Shown here: positions 1 to 9,844 of the stretch, piece after piece
Layout: every line of letters begins with the position of its first letter
Numbering within the stretch: the stretch's first letter is position 1
Source of the DNA: Hirudinaria manillensis
Lineage: Eukaryota; Annelida; Clitellata; Hirudinida; Hirudinidae
Direction of reading: 5' to 3'
Length of the DNA: 64,000 nucleotides
Assembly: GCA_034509925.1 (NCBI GenBank)
Contig: CM067528.1
Location: 2,190,001-2,254,000, forward strand
Translations under genes and position numbers: made by a program
The notes under the pieces: model-generated
What the model saw: the letters and a program-made list of their open reading frames with translations, nothing else
Told to the model about the DNA's origin: nothing
Databases searched by the model: none

Positions 1-1
1 C

Positions 2-442
2 CAGCACACCAGCAACCAGTACGAGATGCAATCCGTTCAGGTGATAGCCACGCAGAATAAGAACCAGATTTGCGTCTTCAAGAGAATAAATAAGAGCGTA
101 AGAGACATTTAATTTATTTATTTTCTTAACTAAATAACTATTTATTTATTTATGAACATATTTATCTATTTATTTTTCCATTAATTGATTCAATTATTTA
201 TTCCTTTGTTTATTTGATGACTTTATTCATAAAATTCTTCCCAGAAGAACACAACGACCAGCAGTTCGGCCAACCCCCTCCAGGAAAGCAGCAGCTCTGA
301 CCTCATGTACGGAATGAAACACGCCAAAGAGGTCGATCGAATGTCCAGAAAGCTCTTTCCCCTAACCTTTCTACTGTTCAACGTTTTCTATTGGATCGTT
401 TACGCACTTCCCTACATGCACTATTCCTTCAAATCTTCCTAA
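2..442 (+). CDS. Cys-loop ligand-gated ion channel subunit, 3' end (partial)
   Basis: Last two exons of a pentameric ligand-gated channel subunit of the GABA-A/glycine receptor type, a plasma-membrane neurotransmitter-gated channel. Exon 2..97 (frame starting at base 2) ends AAGAGC|GTAAGA. Exon 245..442 starts after TTCTTCCCAG, and both splice sites are phase 0. The first exon and the Ser/Thr-rich start of the second encode the variable M3-M4 cytoplasmic loop. The second exon then reads KEVDRMSRKLFPLTFLLFNV followed by FYWIVYALPYMH, the typical basic lead-in, M4 helix and very short extracellular C-terminus of the family. The ligand-binding domain and M1-M3 lie left of the window, so agonist and ion selectivity cannot be told. 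An internal CAG|GTGATA in the first exon could serve as an alternative donor, also in phase. Confidence 0.85.
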
Positions 443-1248
443 AATCTAAAATCTTCGAAGTTCTCTTTTGTTCCCTGGAGATTCTGGCACCCACTAGCGG
501 CCAATTTTGCAATTTCTGGCTTTGACCCGCTCAGATACGAATTCACGTTTTTTGTTTTGTTTTTTTTTTATTAGGAGCATCGTTCGCTTGTCGCAAGCAA
601 CGTTGTTTTTATGCGTGTTTTTTTAAAATATGTTTGCTCTCTTAAACACACATTTCTGGGAATTTTGTATTCTGCTTAGAGACAACACATAAAAAAGCTG
701 GCTTCTGATCGCAAAAGACAAGAATGTTATTTTTTGGAAAGTTGTATGAATAAATATCCCATAAAAAGATCCAAATTTTAAACCTTTGCGACAACCTTCG
801 CGATTGAAACTGTCTCCATTTATCAACATTACTGCTCCGCAATCTCAAATTTTTGTCGGTTTCAGCAGAATCGTTTTGAGAAAGACGAAAAAGGTATAAA
901 TTCAGTCGGATAATTTATTGAAATCCTCGTCAATAACATGAAACTATTTACAAAGTATTTACAAACTGAAAGGTTAGGGAATGATGAAGAGACGAACATA
1001 AACATGCGTGACGCCGAGATCAATGCGAATGCTAAACCTAAAAAGATGCCGGTGAACAAAAATCAACTCGAACGGAAAATTGAAAATCAAGACAAATAAT
1101 AAATCAGTCATTCTCTTAGAACTGCAGGAAATCTCAAAAAAAAAAAGAAAAAGAAAAAAAGAATAAAGCCTCAGAATAAATTTACAGCCAACAAAATAAA
1201 GAACCATTCAATAGCGCAATCTGTCCAAAAGACGAGAATTGTCATCCA
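443..1248. other. Intergenic, 3' flanks of two converging genes
   Basis: Lies between the stop of the channel gene on the plus strand and the stop of the minus-strand orphan gene. AT-rich with homopolymer T and A tracts. Short open frames on the minus strand (about 620-850 and 860-1200) are Phe/Ser-rich translations of low-complexity DNA and show no coding features. Confidence 0.5.
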
Positions 1249-1859
1249 CTATAACGTCCAATCCAGAGGTAGATTGACCAGTCCCTGAAGGTCTGCCCGC
1301 GGAGTCTTGACCTCCTCTACCCCGAGGTGCAGCCATTGGAGACGTATGAAGTCGAAGGGACGTCGTTGTCGTTGTAGGTGGGAATGAGTCCTCTCGTCTC
1401 TCTCGAACTCTGCCAGACTCTTCAGATACCAGCGGACAGAACTCTTAACCTATTCAATAAAGGGCTGAATTAATTCGTTTATTTAAAAAAAACAAATTGT
1501 ATATGAATTTAGAATATATTCGACAAGAAACAATAAAGCATTCCTTGACTGAAAACCATGATTTGAAAGGATAGAAAATGAAAGTAATAACCCTTTCATA
1601 ACTTTCCTAAAAACTTACTGACAGAGTGGTTCAGTCTTCAGTTCCAGACGACCTGTCGAAATGCTCGCCTTCTGTCCTCTTCCCCGAACTCTTCCTCTTC
1701 TGTTTCTGTACCTTCCAACCACTCCCGACGAAGGGAGTCTCTTCTAGCCAAAAACAGGCCGCGAGGCCTGTACCTCATCCGGTCCGGAGACCGGAGAGGA
1801 GACAAAAAAAAATCGAAAGCGAAATGAAAAATCCGTGAAAATAAGTTTCGCGAAGCCAT
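1249..1859 (-). CDS. Unrecognised two-exon protein, about 135 aa
   Basis: The downstream exon, 1249..1449, starts after ...GAATAG with GTTAAGAG and encodes 66 residues then TAG. Its composition looks like real protein: a Trp-, Arg- and Leu-rich helical stretch beginning VKSSVRWYLKSLAEFERDER and ending LVNLPLDWTL. The best upstream partner is an exon at 1653..1859 that begins ATGGCTTCGCG and stops at CGACAG|GTCGTC, which joins in phase 0. That exon encodes a hydrophobic N-terminus, an Arg-rich segment and an acidic EEEEFGEEDRR run. Both exon lengths are multiples of three, but a second good donor, TGTCA|GTAAGT at about 1619, does not keep frame, so the junction is tentative. I do not recognise the family. 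Confidence 0.4.
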
Positions 1860-4011
1860 TGGTCAGAAAACAGAAGCATCAACTTTCTCTAGCAGACAAA
1901 CCACGTAACAAACTCTATTGGCAAACATTCACAATCTTTTGAAAACTGAACACGCTTTGTAAGGAGTGCTGCAGCCGAGACATGACGTAAACCTTTCCAA
2001 ACTGACCCGACAACGCACTGCACACGCCAAGTTTAATATCGTTTACAATGTCGCCGAATACCGAAGCAGGTCCACCACAAACCACTCGTCAAGGTGGCCG
2101 TGGCGTCCCAGACTTCAGTAAAACCGGTTCGAGACTTCCCTACCAAAGTTTCCTCGACAGAGAGAGCCTGAAAACCGGTGCGACAAAGAACCACAAAAGC
2201 GCCACCATTCAGAAAACTGGCCAACAAGGCCCTTTCCTGAGTTAGTAGCAACTAATGTGACGATTTTAATTTACTTGAATTATTCTGCGTGGCAGTGCAA
2301 ACCTCATTATCCTTCAATGTCATGGCCTCAAAGCTGCACACTCGTCTCCAAAGCATTTAACTGTTTTTACCGTTTGCCGGTTTTTGCCAACCCACGGCCA
2401 ATCCTCATTCACACCTCATTCGAACATGCCAACAAAATTTGCTACCACTAACACAAAACCAACATCTAAAAATGTACAGGAACAACCTACTCACCTTTGC
2501 CAGCTGTCATACCAGCCGTTCAATGTAAGATTTCAGCTAGTTTCAGCCAACAAATTTCAGCTAGTAGCTTTAGTTTTTCAAAAATGACTTCTCTGTCTAA
2601 ACATTTTCCTACATAAAATGACGCAGGAGTTTTTCAATTTCTTCACCAAGACTTCTTTTCTTTTCGGCTTTCCATTTTCTCCAAAGACAGAAATCATTCT
2701 TTCTCCTGCAACACTGGCAACGTCGACTTTCACGTCCGAAGTTTTTCTCTCGCTGAAGCAACAAAACTCTCAACAACAGCTGCAGAACGTCAAGTCTTCT
2801 GACGGCAACTTCGGCTCTTTCAACGACAAACTTCAACTCTTTCAGAAGCAACAACAACAACAACAACGACGAACAGACTTCCAGACATTAATGTGCCCCA
2901 CAGACTCAACTGCCACCCAAAAACGCAAACACGGAACCAAATCTTAAGACCATTTGAATTTGGCTCCATTGCTCTGGTATTTATAGCCTCTACCGACTCT
3001 AGAGTGGTTCTCGTCCAATCACGAGTCGAGATATTTTTAGATTGACCTGAACTCAAGTTAAAAATAAACGTTAAAAACAATTAGCCCTTGTTTTAATGAC
3101 TTTTTATGCACTCGTTAACCTTTGAACTTTAGACTAGCGAACTTAAAAATAAATTAAAACTTAAAAAAAAATTTCACATAAAGCGAAACTAGAAAGCAAT
3201 TCTTTCAACGCCTTTGACATTGAAATGAGTTCATTTTGAATTTCGCTGGGTTAAAGGTCACCTGAGAAACGGGGCTAAAAACAACAACAGCAATTTCACC
3301 TTTTTGAAAGCGTTCGTTGAACTCTGACCTCCAAAGTTCGCCTTAAAAACTGCAGTTCAAATCAGTCTCTCACTGAAATACTTACTGAATGAAATCTTGT
3401 CGACACTTAAATTTGCATTTTCCAATGTATTTCCTCAGATTTTTTATTAATAAATTTAAAATTATTTTTTTATATTTAAGATTATATTTTTTGCTGGATG
3501 GCCAATGAAGACGGAAATTAAAAATACATGAACCTTCGCGTTTTATTGAACTCTGACCTTTCAGGGATCATTTCAAAATGGCGACTTTTTTAAGATTGGC
3601 TAGACGAGAATCATATATTAACGGGAGAAATATTTGTAAAAATTTTGAACAAATTCAACTTTTGAATTATTTGTTGCAACATCGACTTTTATTATTATTG
3701 GTATTTAATGGTATTAAAATAGACATTATATCCACCCGAGTTGCATCACAATAACTGAACTTCCATACGCACTCTTCTGTCAGTTTCTAACCAATCCCTT
3801 TTTGTGTATTCTTGAAAGTTCATTCCAACGAATCTTCAATTACTAGTAAAACCTTTTTGCAAATATTATATTTAATGAATTTTAAATTAGTTTGCGATTA
3901 ATTCCCCTTTTTGTAATTTCTCCAGGAGGCATAAGATGGGAAATTCCAAACTTCTCGAAAGTTTGGCCTCTGGTTTACTAGAAAGTAGAACGTGTTTTCT
4001 TCTTCAAGAGA
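1860..4011. other. Intergenic, no convincing gene
   Basis: 2.1 kb without a supported gene. A minus-strand TATAAATA (2978..2985) with an ATTGG box about 45 bp upstream looks like a core promoter. The frames downstream of it (about 2610-2970) are translations of GTT/CAA repeats and give Leu-, Val- or Gln-rich runs on each strand, so no product is called. A plus-strand frame at 2048..2245 contains three loose copies of an AAAACCGGT-like word. From 3000 to 4000 only AT-rich sequence is seen. Confidence 0.4.
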
Positions 4012-5070
4012 TTATGTCAAAACAGTAACGTCATCATCGTCGTCGTCGTCGTCGTCATCAGACCCGCTCAAAATTACGATATCATCATCATCATCATCAT
4101 CATCATCTTCATCAGACCCACTCAAAATGATATATTCATCTTCATCAGAATGTTCCACCAAAACAACGTCTTCATCATCTTCTACATCTATGATCCTTTC
4201 AGCGTATGCCTTGAGGATAATGTCGCTGAGCGGCTGAAGCATTTTGGAAAACTTTTGGCGAGCCTCGTGCTTATCAAAGATCTTTTTGGGTCGGTATTCT
4301 GGGGAATGGCTCCCTGAAAACATTCGTTGTTTTCCCCTCTCGTCGAGTGTTTTGACATCCTCCTCGTGCGAGGACGTCGAGTACCGCGAGGGTTTGGTCA
4401 TCTCGAGTCCCTCCACTGGCTTGTATCTCTTTTTCCCTAGGTGTTTCTTTGCTCTCTTCTTCCAGACCTTCAAGTCAAGGGGAGACTTGTCCGTGATGGC
4501 GTTTTGTTGCTTTTGAAAGTTGTGTCTTTCATTCACCTTTCGTTGCAAACCTAGGCCTCCCCTACCTTGGTTCCGGGTCGCCTCGATGGGGGTGGCTATG
4601 CCCTGAAGGTTCAACCCCAGACCCCTGCCTGGCACGTGTCCCATTTTTTTCAGAAGTTTCTGACCAATCCCTTTTGTGTACTTTTCCCAGGAGGCTATTT
4701 CTTCGGTTTTAACCGAGGAGGATGGTTGAGATACTTCGAAATCTCTCAAAAACTTTGTCGCTGGGTTTCTGAGAGGCAAGACATGCTGCGCTTTTTTATT
4801 AGAGTCTGTTGACAGAATAAGAGCATCATTATCTGCATCATGGCGATGCTTACTACTTTCTGTGACTTTATCATCCAAATTGGATCCAAATTGGATTGAT
4901 GCGCCATAGAATCCATTATGACGTTGTCGTCTGCTCCTTTTACCGCCTTCTGGTCCAGGTTCATCGTCGTCATCTTCGTCACCTCCAGCCGAAATGCCAA
5001 AGGTCGAGTGATTTTTAAACGACCTTCTTTTCTTTCGCGTTTGTCTCCAGATGGCGTCTGCTCCTCTCAT
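4012..5070 (-). CDS. TFIP11-like G-patch protein with acidic SIM-rich tail
   Basis: 352 residues in one exon. Residues 1-65 resemble the TFIP11/STIP N-terminal region: Trp, basic run, then FGISAGG with an acidic patch and GGKRSR. Residues 132-176 are a G-patch ([20 protein letters not shown] then [15 protein letters not shown]) of the TFIP11 subtype, which recruits and activates the DEAH helicase DHX15 in spliceosome disassembly. A following W-K-rich stretch ending [11 protein letters not shown] also matches TFIP11. The protein then departs from the family: there is no GCFC domain, and the last 50 residues hold VVLV, YIIL and IVIL cores, each followed by Ser/Asp/Glu. This looks like a nuclear splicing-related paralog, perhaps SUMO-binding. 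The start is the first ATG. The frame is open upstream to a possible acceptor (CTAACAAG, about 5104), so an extra 5' exon is possible. Confidence 0.75.
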   Translation of the reverse strand: MRGADAIWRQTRKKRRSFKNHSTFGISAGGDEDDDDEPGPEGGKRSRRQRHNGFYGASIQFGSNLDDKVTESSKHRHDADNDALILSTDSNKKAQHVLPLRNPATKFLRDFEVSQPSSSVKTEEIASWEKYTKGIGQKLLKKMGHVPGRGLGLNLQGIATPIEATRNQGRGGLGLQRKVNERHNFQKQQNAITDKSPLDLKVWKKRAKKHLGKKRYKPVEGLEMTKPSRYSTSSHEEDVKTLDERGKQRMFSGSHSPEYRPKKIFDKHEARQKFSKMLQPLSDIILKAYAERIIDVEDDEDVVLVEHSDEDEYIILSGSDEDDDDDDDDDIVILSGSDDDDDDDDDDVTVLT

Positions 5071-5112
5071 TCCAAATCCTCCGAATTCAAAGAAAGACTT
5101 GTTAGGATTTGA

Positions 5113-5828
5113 TTATATTTTTGATTTATTTGGTTTTAATTTTAATTTTTTTTCTCTGTCTCTGATCTTGAAGGTCAGATCTTGAAGGTCAGAGTTGCGT
5201 AGGACTCCTCCTGAACTTGTGCTGAGTGTTTATGTGTGTGTGTGCGAAAGAAAATAAATAAGTCTGAATAAATAAGTTGACTCCCGACTTGAAGATGCCA
5301 ATAAAAAAGACAGTGAATATTTTTTTAATAATTTTGGTGATCATTTAAGGGATATTTTTGTTATTGAGTTTAAAATATTTAATTAATATCTTAAATATTG
5401 AATTATTTTAATATTGAATTAATATTTTTAAAAGTTTATATAAAAATATTTTTCGAAAATTTACATTATTTATTATTTATGTATTTGAAGTGATATTTAA
5501 GTTTTTTTAATGTTAAAAATATAACAACGAGTATTTCCAAAAAATATGAATTTCTCAACCACACTCTTATTCAATCATGTCCTTATTCAATAAACACGAG
5601 ATCGAAATTTTTATGATTTTCAATTTTTAAAATCATTTTCAACTAATTAGAATTCAATTTCAAATAAAGAAACAAGTTAAAAATAAATTAATAAAGTCAT
5701 TTCTTAAGGTTTTCAAATCTAGCTAACACTTCAGAACTTAGAAATTTCCATCCTTTTTGTTGTTTTCATCATTATTCGTTCATGAAGACAACTATTCAAC
5801 AATCCACCGATTGCTATTCGGACTGGAA
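5113..5828. other. Intergenic, AT-rich
   Basis: No gene seen. Contains a short tandem repeat of CTTGAAGGTCAGA at about 5168-5192, a TGTG run at about 5232-5243 and otherwise AT-rich sequence. Confidence 0.5.
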
Positions 5829-6451
5829 TCAAGGCTTGCAGAGGATGTAGGTGTGGTAGTGGTCATAAAAGTAGGCCCATATTCTTCTCAGGGACCCCAT
5901 GCAAGTGGATTTGCCGTTGCAAGAGGCCACGTTGTTGTACTTACAGTCGACATCGTTCACACCGGGTACGTACCATCCCGACCAAGTCCCGTCAGACCAC
6001 CTTAGCTTGTAGGCTGCTATCTTTCCCCCAAGTAGAGTCTAGAGTGGTTTTAATTGAACGTTGTTTTACAATTTTCTTAAATTTTATAAAATGAATCGCC
6101 TTAATTCTATCGCATGAGATTATAATAACAATTATAATAATTCAAAAATGAATTTAGAAAAAAAACTAAATATATATAGCAATAATTTTACGATAATTCT
6201 GAGAGTTATTCTGATTAGAATGGCGAAAAGGTCTAGAAAGAAGAAAAAAACCCTACCATGTCCGTATGAGAGGCCAGACCATTGTACCACCATTCGCACT
6301 GGGTTGTCTTGGGTGGCTGGGTGGACACCTCAGTGCACTTGGTCTGCTGGGTGACATCGTTGGCGATGCAGTCTCCAGTTGGACAATTTGAGTTGCATTT
6401 GCTGCAAGACTGTCCTTCTACCAGCACCAAAGCAAGGCAGATTATTGTCAA
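5829..6451 (-). CDS. Small secreted Cys-rich protein with WYVPGVND-type domain
   Basis: Two exons joined in phase 0: 6257..6451 (ends GACATG|GTAGGG) and 5829..6038 (after CTCTAG). The first encodes a signal-peptide-like stretch (LTIICLALVLVEG) then CSKCNSNCPTGDC and a Thr/Gln linker. The second encodes about 69 residues with KLRWSDGTWSGWYVPGVNDV near the start and RRIWAYFYDHYHTYILC near the end, with five Cys over the exon. The protein is predicted to be extracellular. From memory, similar Trp-rich modules occur in uncharacterised secreted proteins of molluscs and annelids. No function is known to me. The frame contains no ATG upstream of the signal peptide in this exon, so the initiator must lie in an upstream exon that I could not define (see the TATA box at 6745). 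Confidence 0.65.
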
Positions 6452-6496
6452 CTGATAGAGAATTATTCCTTATATCCTGTAAGATAAATTCATCTC

Positions 6497-6497
<1 letters not shown>

Positions 6498-6556
<59 letters not shown>
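6498..6556. repeat. (ATT)n microsatellite
   Basis: About twenty uninterrupted ATT units in the intron upstream of the secreted-protein coding exons. Apparent Leu-repeat open frames here are artefacts. Confidence 0.9.
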
Positions 6557-6559
<3 letters not shown>

Positions 6560-6744
6560 ATTATAAATATAATTTCTTAAACTAGATTATCTAATTTAAA
6601 TCTAATTTCATTTAATACATTTAAACGTTAAATTAATTTATTTCTTTGTCATCGACTTACGATTAAGCAAAAGGAACAAAAGGTGAATTCTCAAAAGACT
6701 TTTTCTTAAGACTTGTCTGTCCCAAAGTGTTTGCGTCCACGTTG

Positions 6745-6752
6745 CTTTTATA
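6745..6752 (-). promoter_or_regulatory. TATA box (minus strand) for the secreted-protein gene
   Basis: TATAAAAG reading leftward inside GAATATAAAAGC. The transcript would start about 30 bp downstream and run into a short exon that ends GCTTAATC|GTAAGT near 6660. That exon has no ATG, so it would be untranslated. The placement fits the secreted Cys-rich gene beginning at 6451. Confidence 0.45.
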
Positions 6753-6759
6753 TTCTGCC

Positions 6760-7921
6760 AGAGTTCTGCCAAACTGCGTTTGTAAATTGATCTCTTGTGA
6801 CAAGAATCAGGTATTTTTGTTTTGGACTTCCTGTATTGGGTCAGGTAGTTGTGATGTTATTGTCCAAGATGAGTGAAATCAGTTTAAATTAATTCGTTTA
6901 ATTAAGAAAATAATTTTTAAATTTAAAAAAAAAAACATTTATTTTTACATTACTTTTTTAAAATTCATATTTGAATTATTATTATAATAAAATACTATAA
7001 TAAAAATATTATAAATAAACAATACATCTCGATCGTCAAATAACCAAAATTCTTTTGCAAATACAGGAGGCAGAAATACCCTGCAAAACCAGGTAGAGAG
7101 TCGAGACATCATAAAATATCAATTGTTGAATTTGGCGGAGAATGTAATTTACACTGCAATGTGTACATACAACATAAGGCCGTGACATTCGACTTTTTGA
7201 AAGCAAACAGAACGGTGTTACAAGACCAAACAACATGGCAAACAACGCGGAAGCAATAGCTACTGGATTTTGAGGAATTGGGGAACAGAAAGGGTGGGCT
7301 TATTGTGGGTGGGTGAATGGATGGATGGATGGGTGGATGTATGGATGAACGGATGGATGGATGGATGGACCTACAAAAAATGTAGAAAAACCGATGGCAA
7401 GAAGAGAGGTATGCTCGCAAAATCTTCAAGACCTGCCGCTGTTGCAACCACTTGGAACGGTTTAGAATCAGTTTCTGAGTCATGAAATTGCAGACAACAG
7501 GAACATATGAATGGCTGCATTGTTGCATTGAGTTGAGTTTAGAAATATTTTTCTGACAATCGGTGGTTTATTTATCTTTTGTCCTCTTGTCTGATCGATC
7601 CCTTTACGAGCGACCGAAGAATTTGGCCTTTTTTAATGCATCTGACAAAAACATCACGTACTTCCAATAACTCATAAGATGAATAACGGTCGAGAGATTT
7701 AGAAACAATATTTTTCACTTTATTTTTCAAATATTATAAATGGAACTTAATTTCATCCGCCGACAGACAATTAATTTTAAATTAATTATATTTTAAATTA
7801 AGTAACGTTTAATTAATGCATTTAATTAAGCCATTAAAAACGAATATTTTTAGAAAGCCCTCAATTGATTTCAATTTGTTTTCTATTTTTTTTGTTTTTG
7901 TTTTTTTTTAAATAATTCCAA
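6760..7921. other. Intergenic with (GGAT)n repeat
   Basis: No supported gene. A (GGAT)n/(ATCC)n microsatellite occupies about 7313-7371 and produces spurious Trp/Met- or Ile/His/Pro-rich frames. Stretches at 6880-7030 and 7660-7860 are very AT-rich. The last part is the 3' flank of GTF2A1. Confidence 0.5.
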
Positions 7922-9175
7922 TCATTTCTTCTTGAGGGCGCAAAGTTCCGCTTCTCCCTTGGCGTGACTGAAGACGCACTCCTTGCCCTGGCACGAGATG
8001 ATCCCGGCTGCCAGGCTGATCCTGAATCTTCCCTTTTTGCTACTGATGCTGTCATAAGAGCAAGTGACGACGTCGTCGCAGTCAAACAGTTCGTCTATGT
8101 CGTCCATAGTCGGTGGCGTCTCGCCGTCGATGTCGTGGGCTTCGCTGTCGTCGCCGTCGTCAGCGTCGTCGTCTTCGTTGTCGTCGGCGACTTTTCCCTC
8201 GTCGTTGTCGTTGAAAGTCTCTTCTTCGTCGTCGTCATCGTCGTCGAAGAAATCGTCAATCAGTTCGACGTCCGCTGGACCGTCTAGTTGTCTGATGTTG
8301 AGCTGCAGTCTCTTGAAATCCGAGGTAGGATGCCTGATGTTGATCTTGTTGTAAAACGGGTTAGCTATCGGTATCTTCTGGCTCTCTGGCTGTCTCTGCA
8401 CCTGAGCTACCGGGGCCGTGTTAATGAAGCCGGAAGGCCTGAGGGTCGGGACAGCCTGTCTCATATTGGAGGGTCTGACCGCCGAATTCAACGGGCCGTT
8501 GGCTGCATTTGGAAAAATTCCTCGATTAGCCATCTGAACAGGTCGTTGCACTGGAATCGGTGCCCTAATCTGATGGTTTACCGGATTCGAGGATGGGATG
8601 AAGCCAGTGAATGCAATAGGCTGGGTCGCTGGAAATCTGTACTGGGGTTTTGGGGGTGGCTGCTGGTTAATTGGTGGATTAGCCACGGAATGACGCACGG
8701 GAACGGCCTGAATGAAAGCTTTCGGTTGACTCATAGATGCCGGTTTATCAGCTCGTATCATCGTCAGCAGCTGCAAAGAGTTCGGATTGAAAGCCATCGG
8801 TGCTTCTTGTCTCGATAGAGATGGGGGGGCTTTGGGTTGGTTTGTCGTAGGCTGTGGTTTCGGCAGACGTACGTTCATCAAGGCACTGATGGTCGAAGCG
8901 GGATCTGGCTTGGACATAGTGGAAATAAGGTTCGCTTGCTTTACGTGGACCGGAGGCTGGTGGCAAAGCGGCTGACCGGAGAACGTCGAAAGCCTGTCCG
9001 GTTCTACCACTTTGGTCCGGATGACTTTCTCCTTCCACAATTCCTTTAGCGCTTGAAGTACAGACAAGTCTACGTCTTCATCTTCGTCGTCATCCAAATA
9101 GTCGCTCGTCTCCGTAGTAACTCGATCGATGATCGACATGTACATCTCGTATTCTGGTGCTACTTTGGCTTCCAT
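7922..9175 (-). CDS. GTF2A1: Transcription initiation factor IIA subunit 1 (alpha/beta)
   Basis: 417 residues in a single exon. TFIIA stabilises TBP on the TATA element and counters its inhibitors at RNA polymerase II promoters. Residues 5-55 form the conserved N-terminal helical region (EYEMYMSIIDRV ... LSVLQALKELWKEKV). Residues 60-290 are a Pro/Gln/Ala-rich variable linker. Residues 296-299 read QLDG, matching the taspase-1 cleavage consensus Q-[FILV]-D-G that splits the precursor into alpha and beta. An Asp/Glu-rich stretch (300-360) and the C-terminal beta-barrel half (DELFDCDDVVTCSYDSI ... RFRISLAAGIISCQGKECVF) follow. The human protein ends GDAEW; here the end is GEAELCALKKK, so the terminal Trp is replaced and extended. 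The start ATG is the first in frame. Lack of introns is unusual beside its neighbours. Confidence 0.95.
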   Translation of the reverse strand: MEAKVAPEYEMYMSIIDRVTTETSDYLDDDEDEDVDLSVLQALKELWKEKVIRTKVVEPDRLSTFSGQPLCHQPPVHVKQANLISTMSKPDPASTISALMNVRLPKPQPTTNQPKAPPSLSRQEAPMAFNPNSLQLLTMIRADKPASMSQPKAFIQAVPVRHSVANPPINQQPPPKPQYRFPATQPIAFTGFIPSSNPVNHQIRAPIPVQRPVQMANRGIFPNAANGPLNSAVRPSNMRQAVPTLRPSGFINTAPVAQVQRQPESQKIPIANPFYNKINIRHPTSDFKRLQLNIRQLDGPADVELIDDFFDDDDDDEEETFNDNDEGKVADDNEDDDADDGDDSEAHDIDGETPPTMDDIDELFDCDDVVTCSYDSISSKKGRFRISLAAGIISCQGKECVFSHAKGEAELCALKKK

Positions 9176-9844
9176 TAGTGAATTTTATCTTGCTTTCTTT
9201 GGCAATTTTTTTTATAAATCTGAAAGATTTTTCCCGTGATGCCATCACTCTTCTGTTTCGTATACTCGTGATCAAAAAAGATTCTGAATAGCTTGTTTAT
9301 GTTATTAAATTTAATTACAGAAACTAATTTAAAATTAATTAATTAATAATCCGATCGCATCCATTTTTTGTCGTCTAATAAACTTTTTTGTTTTAATAAT
9401 ATTTTTTAAATTATTTTTAAAAATTTAACAAACATTATTAATTTAAATAACTAATATTCATTATTAAATTAAATATCTTCTGCGCCTTTTCCTAAACGAA
9501 GTTGGACTTGCGTCTTTAGCAGCAAGCAATAAAAGTTCTGAATACGAATTATTAAAGATAATTATTCATTTTGGTTTTAATTACTTTATTGGACCCAAAG
9601 ACACAAAATATTTTTGATTCTCGTCTCCGCCATTTTTTAACTGTCGAAACTGGATCAATCAATTTATCTCCAAATATTAAATTTATAAAAATTTTATTAA
9701 GTTTTTAATTATCAAATGTAATTAAAAATATCTGATTGAATCCAGCGCTATCAAGAAATTAAAATCTCAACCAAAACGACATTTGCAAGAAACAATCAAA
9801 TTATTTTTGCGCGCCAACACGTCCCATCCCCTCCGATCTCCGAG
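9176..9844. other. Intergenic, AT-rich
   Basis: Promoter side of GTF2A1 and 3' flank of the FAM184-like gene. Mostly AT-rich sequence. No gene or clear element seen. Confidence 0.5.

Noticed and set aside
2609-2970. Leu-, Val- and Gln-rich frames on both strands downstream of a TATA-like box
   Set aside because: All three come from GTT/CAA trinucleotide repeats. The candidate ATG lies upstream of the expected cap site and no exon continues the frame.
6379-6585. Frame with a run of about twenty Leu
   Set aside because: Translation of the (ATT)n microsatellite; it overlaps the real minus-strand exon.
7964-8818. Three long plus-strand frames
   Set aside because: Shadows of GTF2A1; the acidic Asp codons read as Val or Ser on the other strand.
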